Position numbers and translations under genes: made by a program
NCBI RefSeq assembly: GCF_013408655.1
Contig: NZ_JACCBP010000001.1
Location: forward strand, 2,108,001 to 2,172,000
DNA: 64,000 bases
Origin: Pigmentiphaga litoralis
GTDB lineage: Bacteria; Pseudomonadota; Gammaproteobacteria; Burkholderiales; Burkholderiaceae_B
Direction of reading: 5' to 3'
Notes under the pieces: generated by a model
Told to the model about the DNA's origin: nothing
Seen by the model: only the letters and a program-made list of their open reading frames with translations
The model's database searches: none
Part shown: positions 8,288 to 16,705 of the stretch, piece after piece
How positions within the stretch are numbered: position 1 is the stretch's first letter
Layout: every line of letters starts with the position of its first letter

Positions 8288-9016
8288 TTAAAGGACCTCT
8301 GCAAATTCCGGATCACCGGCGCACAGGTATTCCCACATTCGTTCAAAGATCCGGCCGGCGCGCGTGGCCCGCTGCGCGCACTGGTCCGGCGTCAATCCGG
8401 GCGCGTCCGCCAGGCCGGCGGCGCGCAGCTGCAATTCGATCCGCGCGGCATCTTCCAGGTACCAGGTCAGCACCACGGCTTCCTCGATAGAAGCCGCCGC
8501 GATCACCGTGCCATTGCCTTGCATCACCACTGCCGGGCCTGTCCCCAAGGTGTCTGCCACGCCGGCCGCCTGGGCTTCGGTGCGGATCAGTTGCGGGTCT
8601 TGCCACAGCGGCACACCAGGCGAAAAGTACGAGCCCATGCCGTGCCGCGGTGACGGGGTGAGGCCCGCTGCCGACAGCGTCATGACGTCGCGCGGCATGC
8701 TGCGGATCACGGACTGCACATCGGGCCGGCGCTGGTAGATCTGCTGATGGATGCGCACTTCGCCCAGCACGCCATCGGGCAATTCCCCGTTGACCGGCAC
8801 GACCACGCCATCTTCGGTCGGGTCGATCTGGCCCATGGGGCGAGCCGCGCACACCAGGAATGCGTCCGCGTCCAGCCGCAGGCTGCAATGCCCGTAGGCA
8901 TGCACCAGCCCCGCGCGGGACAGCGCCCGGGCTGCAGCGCGCACCAGGCTTTGCTGGCGCGCGGTCGGCACGGCGCCCGCTTCGGGGCTGACCGCATCGG
9001 CTTGAAAGTCGGTCAT
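8288..9016 (-). CDS. Class II aldolase/adducin family protein, probable decarboxylase (242 aa)
   Basis: Metal-dependent class II aldolase fold; homologues in aromatic pathways (CmtD of p-cumate, PhtC of phthalate degradation) decarboxylate ring-cleavage products or dihydroxy acids. Visible features are HAYGHCSLRL near residue 40 and a central acidic GEVRIH; the usual His-x-His ligand pair is not obvious (IHQQIY, SPRHGM), so metal binding should be verified. The ATG at 9016 overlaps the dioxygenase stop as ATGA. Sitting between an extradiol dioxygenase and a semialdehyde dehydrogenase, it would fit decarboxylation of a carboxylated ring-cleavage product. Family likely, role inferred. Confidence 0.72.
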   Translation of the reverse strand: MTDFQADAVSPEAGAVPTARQQSLVRAAARALSRAGLVHAYGHCSLRLDADAFLVCAARPMGQIDPTEDGVVVPVNGELPDGVLGEVRIHQQIYQRRPDVQSVIRSMPRDVMTLSAAGLTPSPRHGMGSYFSPGVPLWQDPQLIRTEAQAAGVADTLGTGPAVVMQGNGTVIAAASIEEAVVLTWYLEDAARIELQLRAAGLADAPGLTPDQCAQRATRAGRIFERMWEYLCAGDPEFAEVL

Positions 9017-9876
9017 GTCTTGAATTCCGGAATATCGGGGCGCGCGCCCCACATGCAGAACGACGACGGCACCATGGGGAAGTCGCGCGGACGGTAGGTC
9101 TTTTCGTCTTCTTCAGTGATCATGCGCACGCCGGTGGAGTACTCGTAGATCATGCTGTCCGGCCCTTCGAAGTACAGGAACATGGCGCCCGAGGTCGGGT
9201 GCCGGCCGGGGCCGAAGCGGATCGGGATGTTGCGTTCGCGCAGGATGTAATACGCGCGCATCACGTCGTCGATGCTTTCAACCTGGTGATTGATGTGCTG
9301 CACGCCCGGGAAACTGGACGGAAACAGCGCGATCTTGTGATGCACGTCGTCGATCCGCAGCAAAGCCGCTTCGCCGATGCGATCGCTGACCTTCGCGCCA
9401 AGCAGCGTCGTCCAGAAGGCTTCATCACGGCGGCCGTCCAGCGTGCGCAGGCCGATGTGGCTGAAGCCGGTGATGCCGGCATCGCGCGAGCCGAAGAAGC
9501 GGCGGCCGCTGTGGTGCGGCGCGAAGACCAGTTCGATGCGATTGCCCGACAGATCGTTGAACCGGATGAAGTCGCGCGCATGGCGCTGTTCGGCTTCTTC
9601 GGCCGTGCCGCGCACGGCGCGCACGCCGGCGTTTTCCAGCGTCTGGAGGGCGTCGTCCAGTTCCCGGGCAGTGTCGACTTCAAAGGCCGCGGTGTGGTCG
9701 CGCGCATCGCCTTCGAAATACACCAGGGTATGGTCCCGGCTGTCGGACCGCAGGTACACCGTCTTGTTCGACCGTTCCGCGACTTCCAGCCCAAGGACGT
9801 CGGTGGCATATTTGACCGAGGCATCCAGGTCGGGGGTACCGAGCCGGACGTAGCGGATGTCATGTAGATGAATCAC
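9013..9876 (-). CDS. Type I extradiol (catechol 2,3-type) dioxygenase (287 aa)
   Basis: Two-domain vicinal-oxygen-chelate protein of the length and layout of 2,3-dihydroxybiphenyl/catechol extradiol dioxygenases. The Fe(II) ligands are visible: His140 (FSHIGL), His197 (INHQVE) and Glu245 (YEYSTG), so the enzyme should be active. It cleaves a catechol ring beside the hydroxyls. It is the first gene of the meta-cleavage trio, overlaps the next gene by 4 bases, and is divergent from a GntR regulator 166 bases away. The catechol substrate is not known; the decarboxylase-like partner hints at a carboxylated catechol. Confidence 0.85.
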   Translation of the reverse strand: MIHLHDIRYVRLGTPDLDASVKYATDVLGLEVAERSNKTVYLRSDSRDHTLVYFEGDARDHTAAFEVDTARELDDALQTLENAGVRAVRGTAEEAEQRHARDFIRFNDLSGNRIELVFAPHHSGRRFFGSRDAGITGFSHIGLRTLDGRRDEAFWTTLLGAKVSDRIGEAALLRIDDVHHKIALFPSSFPGVQHINHQVESIDDVMRAYYILRERNIPIRFGPGRHPTSGAMFLYFEGPDSMIYEYSTGVRMITEEDEKTYRPRDFPMVPSSFCMWGARPDIPEFKT

Positions 9877-9950
9877 TGCCTGTCTCCTGCGCTTTTTTAT
9901 AAGATAGACGCCGGGAATATCGAAGTCAAAGCGTTTTATCGAGATTTTCT

Positions 9951-9959
9951 GGTTTTCCC
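9951..9959 (+). promoter_or_regulatory. GGTTTTCCC element in the GntR/dioxygenase intergenic region
   Basis: GGTTTTCCCTAG resembles the GGTTTACCC element in front of the IclR/Rieske operon, the TauT-type importer and the sugar-acid dehydratase. Here a TACACT hexamer follows after 31 rather than 27 bases, so the match is weaker. It lies in the 166-base divergent gap that must hold promoters for both genes. Confidence 0.3.
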
Positions 9960-10042
9960 TAGATTCGTTCCGATCGCCTCAAAGTCCTCTACACTTCGGC
10001 TTGTCGACCTTGCCTTGCGATGCTCACGCGTCGTCCCGCTCC

Positions 10043-10897
10043 ATGCCGGAAATCTCCGCCGCCCTGCCCCCTCTGGCCCACGCCGCCGCCCCCACCACCC
10101 TGGTCGGGTCGGCGTACGCCAGCCTGCGCCGCGACATCATTGAAGGTCGCCTGCCGCCCGGCTCGCGCCTGCGGGTGGAACACCTGAAAGATTCGTATGG
10201 AGTGGGCGCCGGCACGCTGCGCGAGGCGCTGGCGCTGCTGGTATCGGATGCCTTGGTGATCGTGCACGGACAGCGGGGCTTTCACGTCACGCCGATTTCG
10301 CTGGAAGACTTCCTGGACATCACCCGCAACCGGATGCTGATGGAAAGCGAAGCACTGCGGCAGTCGATCGCCGTGGGCGACGATGTCTGGGAAAGCCGGG
10401 TGATCGCGGCGTTTCACCGCCTGCGACGGGCGGAGGAACGGCTGGCGGTGGACCGGCCGGGCCGCTTCAATGAATGGGAAGAGCGCAACCGCGAATTCCA
10501 CCAGGCGCTGATCAGCGCCTGCGACTCACGGTGGATGCATCATTTCCTGGGGATCCTGTACCAGCAGGCCGAGCGCTACCGGCGCCTGACCATCGTGCGC
10601 GACCCCATTCCGCGCGACCTGCACGACGAGCATCAAGGCATCCTGGATGCCACGCTGGCGCGTGATGCGGAGCTGGCGTCGCGCCTGTTGCGCGACCATA
10701 TCGGCACGACCTACGAAGCCGTCAAACATCTGCCCGCGCATCTGTTCGACGGGTCGACGCCGGCGTCGCTCGTGCCTGCCACGCTGCATGAAACGCCAGC
10801 CGGATACGGCGACACGCCCGGCCAGGCTGGCGCGCAGGCCCCCACCGCTGCCGGTTCCGCCCACCCCATCGATGCGGATCTGACCGAAGACCGTTAA
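10043..10897 (+). CDS. GntR family (FadR/FCD) transcriptional regulator (284 aa)
   Basis: DNA-binding regulator. The N-terminal winged HTH is seen as SAYASLRRDIIEGRLPPGSRL and GAGTLREALALL; the C-terminal helical FCD effector domain spans about residues 90-220, and a disordered tail of about 45 residues follows. ATG 10043 is preferred over an upstream TTG (10001) because the HTH begins about 25 residues later and TTG has no Shine-Dalgarno sequence. It is divergent from the meta-cleavage trio, so likely controls it in response to an aromatic acid or CoA ester. Its stop shares bases with the stop of the convergent azoR-like gene. Confidence 0.87.
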   Translation: MPEISAALPPLAHAAAPTTLVGSAYASLRRDIIEGRLPPGSRLRVEHLKDSYGVGAGTLREALALLVSDALVIVHGQRGFHVTPISLEDFLDITRNRMLMESEALRQSIAVGDDVWESRVIAAFHRLRRAEERLAVDRPGRFNEWEERNREFHQALISACDSRWMHHFLGILYQQAERYRRLTIVRDPIPRDLHDEHQGILDATLARDAELASRLLRDHIGTTYEAVKHLPAHLFDGSTPASLVPATLHETPAGYGDTPGQAGAQAPTAAGSAHPIDADLTEDR

Positions 10898-11571
10898 CGC
10901 GCCGTGGCGTCCAGGGCCTCCACCAGTTCGTCCACCTTCGCCTCGGCGCGCGCGATGGATTGCGCCAGCCTGTCGTCGCCGAACTCGTCGTATTCGATCG
11001 CCGCGCCCACCATGTCCGTGATGCCCAGATAGGCAAAGGCTGTGCGCACCGACGCTTCGACGTGGTTGCGGTCCGCCAGGCGTTCAGTGGGTCCGTACCC
11101 GAAGTCCCCCCGCGAGGAAAGCAGCACCAGCCGCTTGCCGGCGTCCGCCAGCAAGGGCCAGTAGGGATCGCCATGACGACTGCGATCGAACCCGAAGGTG
11201 CGGCCGACGCGGACGATATTGTCGATGTAGGCCTTGAACGAGGCGGGTGGCCCGAAGTTGTACATCGGCACGCCCGCGACAATGACGTCCGCGTGCAGCA
11301 ACTCGTCGACCAGCGCATCGCTGCACCGCAATTCGTCGTGCATCCACGGCTCACGCACGTGCTCGGGCGTGAAGGCTGCCTGTATCCATCGGCCGGACAC
11401 GGGCGGCGGTGGCGACGCGCCAACATCGCGGTAAACCACCCGGGAGTCCGGATGCCGCTGGGTCCATGCATGAACAAAACGTTCGGTCAGGCGCCGAGTG
11501 TGGGAGCCGTGCCGGGTCGTGCCCGAGGCACCGGAACGGGCGCTGGAATCAATGTGCAGCAGGGTCGTCAT
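10894..11571 (-). CDS. azoR: FMN-dependent NAD(P)H azoreductase-like flavoprotein (225 aa)
   Basis: Flavodoxin-like fold of the AzoR/acyl-carrier phosphodiesterase-type family: reduces quinones and azo compounds with NAD(P)H. It opens LLHIDSSAR (phosphate loop for FMN), has MYNFGPPASFKAYIDNIVRVGRTF around residues 100-125 (flavin-binding PMYNF motif) and LSSRG near residue 150. Length is slightly above the usual 200-210 because of a Gly/Pro-rich insert after residue 50. Divergent from a LysR gene 111 bases away, the usual arrangement for LysR-controlled azoreductases. The TAA stop overlaps the opposing GntR stop. Confidence 0.83.
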   Translation of the reverse strand: MTTLLHIDSSARSGASGTTRHGSHTRRLTERFVHAWTQRHPDSRVVYRDVGASPPPPVSGRWIQAAFTPEHVREPWMHDELRCSDALVDELLHADVIVAGVPMYNFGPPASFKAYIDNIVRVGRTFGFDRSRHGDPYWPLLADAGKRLVLLSSRGDFGYGPTERLADRNHVEASVRTAFAYLGITDMVGAAIEYDEFGDDRLAQSIARAEAKVDELVEALDATAR

Positions 11572-11682
11572 CGTGGAACATCCTTTGAATGAAGTCAGGT
11601 CAGTGGCTTCAGTCTCGGCCGTTCCCGGATGCTGGACAAACGATCAATGGTCAGCCGACGCATGACATGGGATCATCTGTCC

Positions 11683-12567
11683 ATGCCTACCCCCCTGCCC
11701 TCGCTCACGTCCTTGCGCGCGTTCGAAGCCGCCGCCCGCCTGCTCAGTTTCAAGAAGGCCGCCGAGGAATTGTCGGTGACGGCGACGGCCATCAGCCATC
11801 GCATTCGTGTGCTCGAATCGTTCGTGGACCGTCCGCTGTTCGTGCGCCAGGTGCGCGCTGTCGCGTTGACGCCCGATGGCGCAACCCTGTATGCCGCCGT
11901 CAGTGGCGCATTCCAGGGCATGGCGGCGGCGATCGAGCAATTGCGTCACCCGCACAGGGATACCGTGACGCTATCGACGACCCCGGCCTTCGCCGCGAAG
12001 TGGCTGCTGCCCAAGCTGGCGGCATTTCAGGCGGCGCATCCGTCGATCGACCTGCACGTGCATGCGTCGAACGCGCCGGCCAACCTGAATGGCGGCGCGG
12101 CCGACCTGGCGATCCGTTATGGCGTCGGCCCGTTTCCGGGCGCCACTGCCACCCTCCTGCTGCGAGACCGCTTTGCGCCAGTCGCCAGCCCGTCCCTGAT
12201 GCCGGCATCCGACCAGGATCCTGCAACATGGCCCCTGGTGCACTTCGACTGGCACCGGCCGACGCCCGCCGAACTGAGCTGGCCGGCCTGGTCCCGCGCG
12301 GCAGGCATCGCATTCGCTGACCCAGCGGCAGGGCCGAGGTACTCGGAGGAAAGCCATGCGATCCAGGCCGCCATCGCGGGCCAGGGTGTCGCCTTGCTCA
12401 GCGTCTTGCTGGTACAGGATGAGTTGAAGCTGGGTTTGCTGCGCGTGGTGTCCGAACCATTGCTGGACGCGATGGCCTATCACGTGCTTGCACCGGACCG
12501 GCGGCCCGTCAGCGACGCAGTACAGGCAACTCGGGACTGGCTGATTCAGGTCTCGCACGCTGACTAG
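11683..12567 (+). CDS. LysR family regulator, GcvA-like (294 aa)
   Basis: LysR-type activator/repressor with the GcvA-like opening SLTSLRAFEAAARLLSF and an HTH (FKKAAEELSVTATAISHRI). The periplasmic-binding-like effector domain follows from about residue 90. ATG 11683 puts the HTH at the normal distance from the N-terminus; the frame is open further up but that would add 18 non-family residues. Divergent from the azoR-like gene, which it probably regulates. Effector unknown. Confidence 0.88.
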   Translation: MPTPLPSLTSLRAFEAAARLLSFKKAAEELSVTATAISHRIRVLESFVDRPLFVRQVRAVALTPDGATLYAAVSGAFQGMAAAIEQLRHPHRDTVTLSTTPAFAAKWLLPKLAAFQAAHPSIDLHVHASNAPANLNGGAADLAIRYGVGPFPGATATLLLRDRFAPVASPSLMPASDQDPATWPLVHFDWHRPTPAELSWPAWSRAAGIAFADPAAGPRYSEESHAIQAAIAGQGVALLSVLLVQDELKLGLLRVVSEPLLDAMAYHVLAPDRRPVSDAVQATRDWLIQVSHAD

Positions 12568-12607
12568 GGCGCAGCCCAGAGGCATGGAAGAGGCATCCCG
12601 GCAGACG

Positions 12608-12640
12608 AAAAAAAACCGCGCCCTGCAAAAGGAACGCGGT
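12608..12640 (-). terminator. Rho-independent terminator of the Rieske operon
   Basis: On the minus strand a hairpin ACCGCG...CGCGGT (14-base loop) is followed by eight T. It begins about 44 bases beyond the stop of the reductase gene, the last of the ten-gene operon. One arm lies within a 23-base tandem duplication (12631-12676). Confidence 0.75.
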
Positions 12641-12676
12641 CTTCATCCAGCGGGGAACGCGGTTTTAATCCAGCGC
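12631..12676. repeat. 23-base tandem duplication beside the terminator
   Basis: Two consecutive 23-base copies start GGAACGCGGT (12631 and 12654) and share ATCCAGCG near the end, with 3-4 mismatches. The duplication provides two alternative CGCGGT arms for the terminator stem. Confidence 0.7.
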
Positions 12677-12683
12677 TGGCAGC

Positions 12684-13640
12684 TTACAGATCCAGAACCA
12701 GGCTCTTGCCCTTGCACCCCGACACGCAGACCATCATGGTCTTGTTCGATGCACGTTCGCGTTCGGTCAGCACCGAATCCCGATGCTCGGGTTCGCCTTC
12801 GATGACCGAGGTTTCGCATGCGCCGCACACGCCTTCGCGGCAGCTGTAGTCACAGTCCACGCCCGCATCCAGCAGCGCGTCCAGCAGCGACTTGCCGGCC
12901 GGAATGTCGAGCGTCTTCTTGCTGCGCTTGAGCTCGACCCGGTAGGCCGAGTCCTGCGCCGCTTCCACTTCGCCCGCCGCCGCAAACCGCTCGACGTGGA
13001 CGTTGGGGAAGTTCAGTTCCGCGCAGGCGGCTTCGAACGCGTTCAGCATGGGCGTCGGGCCGCAGCAGTAGAAGTGCGTGTCAGCCGAATGCTGCGCCAG
13101 GAAACCTTTCAGATCTGGCGGGCCTCCCTTGTCTTCGTCGAAGTGCGTGGTGACCATGGCTTCATGGCCCAGCAGCTCTTCGGAAAAGGCCGCTTCGGCC
13201 TTGGACCGCGCACAGTAGAGCATCTCGACCGGCTTGCCCAGGTCGCGCAGGCGGTTGAACATGCAGTAGATCGGCGTGACGCCGATACCGCCCGCGACCA
13301 GCACCGACTTGGGTGCGATCTCGTCCAGCTTGAAGTTGTTGCGCGGCAGCGAGATCTTGATGATCGTGCCAACGCGCAGGTTTTCGTGGACGAACTTCGA
13401 TCCACCGCGGCTGTTCTTGTCGTTCAGCACGCCCACCACATAGCGGTTCCGCTCGTTCGGCGAATTCCACAACGAATAGCTGCGGACCAGACCGTTGTCC
13501 AGATGCAGGTCGATGTGCGAACCGGCTTCGAACGGAGGCAGTTCGCCGCCTTCGGCAGCACGAAACTCGATGCTGATGATGCCTTTGGCTTCGTGGCGGA
13601 TGGTGTGGATCAGGACCGGAATGAGTGAGCTGGTATTCAT
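12684..13640 (-). CDS. Phthalate dioxygenase reductase-type oxidoreductase (PDR/VanB family, 318 aa)
   Basis: Electron-transfer partner of the Rieske oxygenase in the same operon: FMN, NAD(H) and plant-type [2Fe-2S] domains in that order. Seen: flavin motif RSYSL near residue 55, NAD motifs GGIGVTP and CCGPTPM, and C-terminal cluster ligands Cys267, Cys272, Cys275 (CREGVCGAC) and Cys305. ATG 13640 is chosen because upstream codons lack family sequence. It is the last gene, 19 bases after the RidA gene and followed by a terminator. All cofactor motifs are intact. Confidence 0.9.
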   Translation of the reverse strand: MNTSSLIPVLIHTIRHEAKGIISIEFRAAEGGELPPFEAGSHIDLHLDNGLVRSYSLWNSPNERNRYVVGVLNDKNSRGGSKFVHENLRVGTIIKISLPRNNFKLDEIAPKSVLVAGGIGVTPIYCMFNRLRDLGKPVEMLYCARSKAEAAFSEELLGHEAMVTTHFDEDKGGPPDLKGFLAQHSADTHFYCCGPTPMLNAFEAACAELNFPNVHVERFAAAGEVEAAQDSAYRVELKRSKKTLDIPAGKSLLDALLDAGVDCDYSCREGVCGACETSVIEGEPEHRDSVLTERERASNKTMMVCVSGCKGKSLVLDL

Positions 13641-13659
13641 GGACGGATATCTGGAAGCG

Positions 13660-14079
13660 TTAGGCGCTCGCGCGCAGGGCGTAATCGAGGCTGGCAAATG
13701 CGTCGATTTCCACGGTCAGGCTGGGAAAAACGAGTGCGTTGACCCCGACCAAGGTAGAACAAGGATACGGCACCTGGAAAAATTCTTTCCGGGCGCGTCC
13801 GACTTCGTCCTTGTCCTTGATGTCGGTGACGTAAATGACCAGTTTATAAATATTTTCGACCGTACCGCCAGCGGCTTCGACCAACGCCCGTATTTTGTTC
13901 AGGATCACCACCGTCTGCTCGTAGGTGCCGAGCGGGGCGTCGACCGTCGATTCGGGGTTCGCGGTGACGCCGGACAACGAGATCTCGTTGCCCCGCACCA
14001 GACAGTTGGACCACGTCATCGTGTCGCGCTCGGGGAGCGACGGCGCGATGACGCGGCGGACCGGTGCGGGGGTGCTCAT
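13660..14079 (-). CDS. RidA/YjgF family protein (139 aa)
   Basis: Small trimeric Rid-superfamily protein. RidA itself hydrolyses reactive enamines/imines; relatives in catabolic operons deaminate 2-aminomuconate or hydrolyse ring-derived imines. Visible: SGVTANPE near residue 36 and IYKLVIYVTDIKDKDEVGRAR around residue 77. The catalytic Arg region of RidA (IPxRxxV) reads VPYPCSTLVGV, so the canonical Arg is missing and deaminase activity should not be assumed. It overlaps the Rieske gene by 4 bases (ATGA), which argues for a dedicated role in this pathway. Confidence 0.82.
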   Translation of the reverse strand: MSTPAPVRRVIAPSLPERDTMTWSNCLVRGNEISLSGVTANPESTVDAPLGTYEQTVVILNKIRALVEAAGGTVENIYKLVIYVTDIKDKDEVGRARKEFFQVPYPCSTLVGVNALVFPSLTVEIDAFASLDYALRASA

Positions 14080-15101
14080 GCCGCCTTGTCTTGCAGCTGC
14101 TCGAGCTGGGCCGACGCCAGCTTGCGCATGTGACGGCGCAGACGCACGATGCCGATGTCATGCTGATACAGGTTCTCGCGCGTGTTCGCGTCGGGTTCCA
14201 TTTCTTCCAGCATCACGCGGTCCTGTTCCAGCACGGCCCAGTGGCGCGCTTCCAGACGGTTCTGGTACAGGAAACGCCACGCATCGCGCTGCCAGCCCTG
14301 CACGCGGCGGACGCGCCAGTGGAACACGGCCGACAGCTTTTCGTTGATCGGCGTGTAGATACCGACGATGCCGAAGCTGCCGCCAGGGCCGCCGGACTTC
14401 GGATACGGGATCTCGAGCAGCATGTAATGGATGCCGGTATCGGCCCATTCCGTCCAGTCGAAGTTCATGTTGCGCTGGCCCTTCTTTTCGAAGATGAAGC
14501 CAGTCGGCGTATCCCGCACGCCGAATTCCGCCACCGTCGAGCCTTCGGCCATCGAGTGCGACTGCTTGTGCAGGTAGGTCCCGTGCATCGGGTCCATCAC
14601 GTTGTCGATCACGTAGCGGTAGTCGCCCTTCCATTCGGTGTAGCAAAGGAAGTTGGACCACGTGGCGTCGTCGGTCAGCTGTTCCGGCAGGTTCAGCGGC
14701 GGCGGGGTGTCGATCTGTTCGCTGCTGTTGTACAGGAAGATCGCGCCGGCCACTTCCTTCAGGTGGAAGTAACGCGCCGCGCGCTTGCCTTCCAGGCTGC
14801 AGCCCGGGCTGCCTGGCACGCTGGTGACCACGCCGTCCTTGCGGATCTGGACGCCGTGGTAGCCGCAGGCGATGCGGTCGCCCATCGGGATGCCTTGCGA
14901 CAGCGGCGCGCCGCGGTGCGGGCAGTGGTCTTCCAGTGCGTACGGGGTGCCGTCGGCATCGCGCCAGATGGCGAATTTCTGGCCCAGGCGGCGCAGCGAA
15001 ATCGGCTTGTCGGTCACGAAGTCCGACGGGCAGATGGGGTACCAGAGGTCTTTCAGGCCGACGGCCAACAGGTCATCAGGGGTTTGGTATTTGGTGCTCA
15101 T
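14076..15101 (-). CDS. Rieske non-heme iron oxygenase, catalytic subunit (341 aa)
   Basis: VanA/phthalate-dioxygenase-type oxygenase. It takes electrons from the reductase encoded downstream and hydroxylates or O-demethylates a ring or related substrate. Rieske ligands: Cys60-x-His62 and Cys79-x2-His82. Mononuclear iron ligands: His173 and His178 in DNVMDPMHGTYLH, with Asp170 and the bridging Asp166 region intact; a later Asp in EQD is the likely third ligand. ATG 15101 is preferred over 15107, because AGGAG is 7 bases before 15101 but abuts 15107. No small subunit is encoded, as expected for this class. Substrate unknown. Confidence 0.92.
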   Translation of the reverse strand: MSTKYQTPDDLLAVGLKDLWYPICPSDFVTDKPISLRRLGQKFAIWRDADGTPYALEDHCPHRGAPLSQGIPMGDRIACGYHGVQIRKDGVVTSVPGSPGCSLEGKRAARYFHLKEVAGAIFLYNSSEQIDTPPPLNLPEQLTDDATWSNFLCYTEWKGDYRYVIDNVMDPMHGTYLHKQSHSMAEGSTVAEFGVRDTPTGFIFEKKGQRNMNFDWTEWADTGIHYMLLEIPYPKSGGPGGSFGIVGIYTPINEKLSAVFHWRVRRVQGWQRDAWRFLYQNRLEARHWAVLEQDRVMLEEMEPDANTRENLYQHDIGIVRLRRHMRKLASAQLEQLQDKAA

Positions 15102-15116
15102 TGCCATGCTCCTGCG

Positions 15117-15338
15117 TTAGTTGGCGAGCCGCGCCAGCTCTTTGGAAAGAATCTCTTCGGTCCACGGACGCGCGTCCATGCCCGGAGGGCCGTAGTTGTT
15201 CAGGTATTCGACCAGGCCGGACAATTCATGCACGCCGCTGCTGAATGCGCGTTCGAGCGAGTCGCCAAGCAGGTTCTCGTAGGCCGTCGGCTCGCGTTTG
15301 CGGGCCTGATGGGGTTCCAGATAACGATCTTGCATCAT
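15117..15338 (-). CDS. Small helical protein of the Rieske operon (73 aa)
   Basis: An unrecognised 73-residue polar protein, predicted mainly alpha-helical, with no signal peptide, no cysteine and no metal motif. Its start overlaps the stop of the 128-aa gene by 4 bases (ATGA) and it ends 15 bases before the Rieske ATG. This tight coupling on both sides makes it a real gene. A helper or small subunit-like role for the oxygenase is possible, but I cannot show it. Confidence 0.72.
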   Translation of the reverse strand: MMQDRYLEPHQARKREPTAYENLLGDSLERAFSSGVHELSGLVEYLNNYGPPGMDARPWTEEILSKELARLAN

Positions 15339-15721
15339 TTACCTCCATTTCTCACCCGCTCGCGAATGCGTTCGCGAACCGGGACAAAGTCATACGTTGG
15401 AAAACATTCGGTGCGGAACACGCCCCAGGCCGACCGTTCGAGTTCAACGTTCACCAGCGGCAGCAGGTGCGCGGGCACGTCGAGCGTCACGATCTGGCCG
15501 AAGCCCATCGCCACCGTCCACGAGACCACTTTCACGCCCTCGGGCGGAAAGCGTTCCCACCAGTCGGCGTCTTTCAGCTTGGTCTGGACGGCGTCGAGGT
15601 TGTTCGACTGATCGTGCTTGAGCAGCACGGTCAGCAGAATGTTCGGCGACGGCGCGGCGGCGGGTTGGCTGGCGGGCTGGCCGGATTCAGGCGTGCTCAT
15701 CATTGGGCTCGGGTCGGACAT
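15335..15721 (-). CDS. Hypothetical protein of the Rieske operon (128 aa)
   Basis: Unrecognised. The first ~35 residues are Ser/Pro/Ala-rich; the rest looks like a compact alpha/beta domain (NILLTVLLKHD, then WERFPPEGVKVVSW and GFGQIVTLDVPAHLLPLVNVELE), possibly a ferredoxin-like fold of the EthD/muconolactone-isomerase kind, by appearance only. The ATG shares one base with the stop of the VOC gene (TGATG) and its stop overlaps the next gene. It therefore seems to be produced in step with the ring-modifying enzymes. Confidence 0.72.
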   Translation of the reverse strand: MSDPSPMMSTPESGQPASQPAAAPSPNILLTVLLKHDQSNNLDAVQTKLKDADWWERFPPEGVKVVSWTVAMGFGQIVTLDVPAHLLPLVNVELERSAWGVFRTECFPTYDFVPVRERIRERVRNGGK

Positions 15722-16683
15722 CAACGCTTGTCGGTCAGGAACTTGCCGTCCGGACCCTTGGTGCCGACCTGGCGGCGCGTATGGCCGTCCAGACCGCCGT
15801 CGATCGCCCATTCGGCGAAAACGGTCGGCCCCGGTTCGAATTCACGCGCTTCCCATTCGGCATCCAGGTAGTCGTCATCGGCGTAGTACTCGATCAGGCC
15901 GCCGGCCGGCGACTTGAAGTACCAGAAATAGGCCGACGAAATCGGGTGACGGCCCGGGCCCAACTGCGTTTCCCAGCCCAGGCGCGACATGGCCATGCCG
16001 CCGCCGAACACTTCGTGGATGTCGCGCACGGCGAACGCCACGTGGTTCAGGCCCGGCTTGCCGTGCGGCGGCTGCAGCAGGAAGATGTCGTGGTGACCGC
16101 CTTCCGGTGCGCAGCGCAGGAACGCGCCCTTGTTCGGATAACGGTCGGACGCCACGAAACCGAAGTTGTCGGTATAGAACTTTTCGACGGCGTTCACATC
16201 CTTCACGAAGAAGACGACGTGGCCCACTTCGATCGGGGTGGCGCGCTCATAGATCGGGCTGCGCTGGTTGCGGCGCGACTTGTCGGTCCAGGTATTCATG
16301 CCCGCGACTTCCATTTCGACGTCGATCTTGCGCGTCTTCTGGAAGCGGACGGCCAGGCCGTTGGGGTCCGTGCAGCCGATGCGGCCGGCGTTGTCGTTCA
16401 CATAACCCGGCAGATTCTTCACGATATCGGTAAAGCGTGCGATGACGTCATCGCTCGACACGCCCCACACCACTTCGCGCAGGGTCGGGCCGTCTTCGAT
16501 CCCGGCCGGCAGGCCAGGAAAGTCGGTCGTCTTGGCGATCACGCGGCAACGGTTCATGGTTTCGAACACCAGCGACTTGTCGGTCTCCTGGACCAGGGTC
16601 ATGCCCCAGTCGGCGAAGAACTTCTTGCAGGTCGCCAGATCGTCCACGCCGTAGGTGATCTCGTCAATGCCCAGTACATCCAT
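15721..16683 (-). CDS. VOC family extradiol-type dioxygenase (320 aa)
   Basis: Two-domain vicinal-oxygen-chelate enzyme. The three metal ligands of type I extradiol dioxygenases are in place: His155 (GHVVFF), His214 (NHVAFA) and Glu265 (IEYYAD), so ring cleavage of a catechol-like product of the Rieske step is the simplest reading. It is longer than the paralogue at 9013-9876 and only distantly similar. GGAG lies 6 bases before ATG 16683, which decides the start against an ATG 21 bases upstream. No hydrolase or tautomerase of a classical meta pathway is in the operon. Confidence 0.85.
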   Translation of the reverse strand: MDVLGIDEITYGVDDLATCKKFFADWGMTLVQETDKSLVFETMNRCRVIAKTTDFPGLPAGIEDGPTLREVVWGVSSDDVIARFTDIVKNLPGYVNDNAGRIGCTDPNGLAVRFQKTRKIDVEMEVAGMNTWTDKSRRNQRSPIYERATPIEVGHVVFFVKDVNAVEKFYTDNFGFVASDRYPNKGAFLRCAPEGGHHDIFLLQPPHGKPGLNHVAFAVRDIHEVFGGGMAMSRLGWETQLGPGRHPISSAYFWYFKSPAGGLIEYYADDDYLDAEWEAREFEPGPTVFAEWAIDGGLDGHTRRQVGTKGPDGKFLTDKR

Positions 16684-16705
16684 GTTGCTCTCCTGATGCG
16701 CCATC

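Noticed and set aside
14064..15611. A 515-codon open frame on the plus strand over the Rieske oxygenase
   Set aside because: Same GC mirror effect; the minus strand carries intact Rieske and iron motifs with proper ribosome sites.
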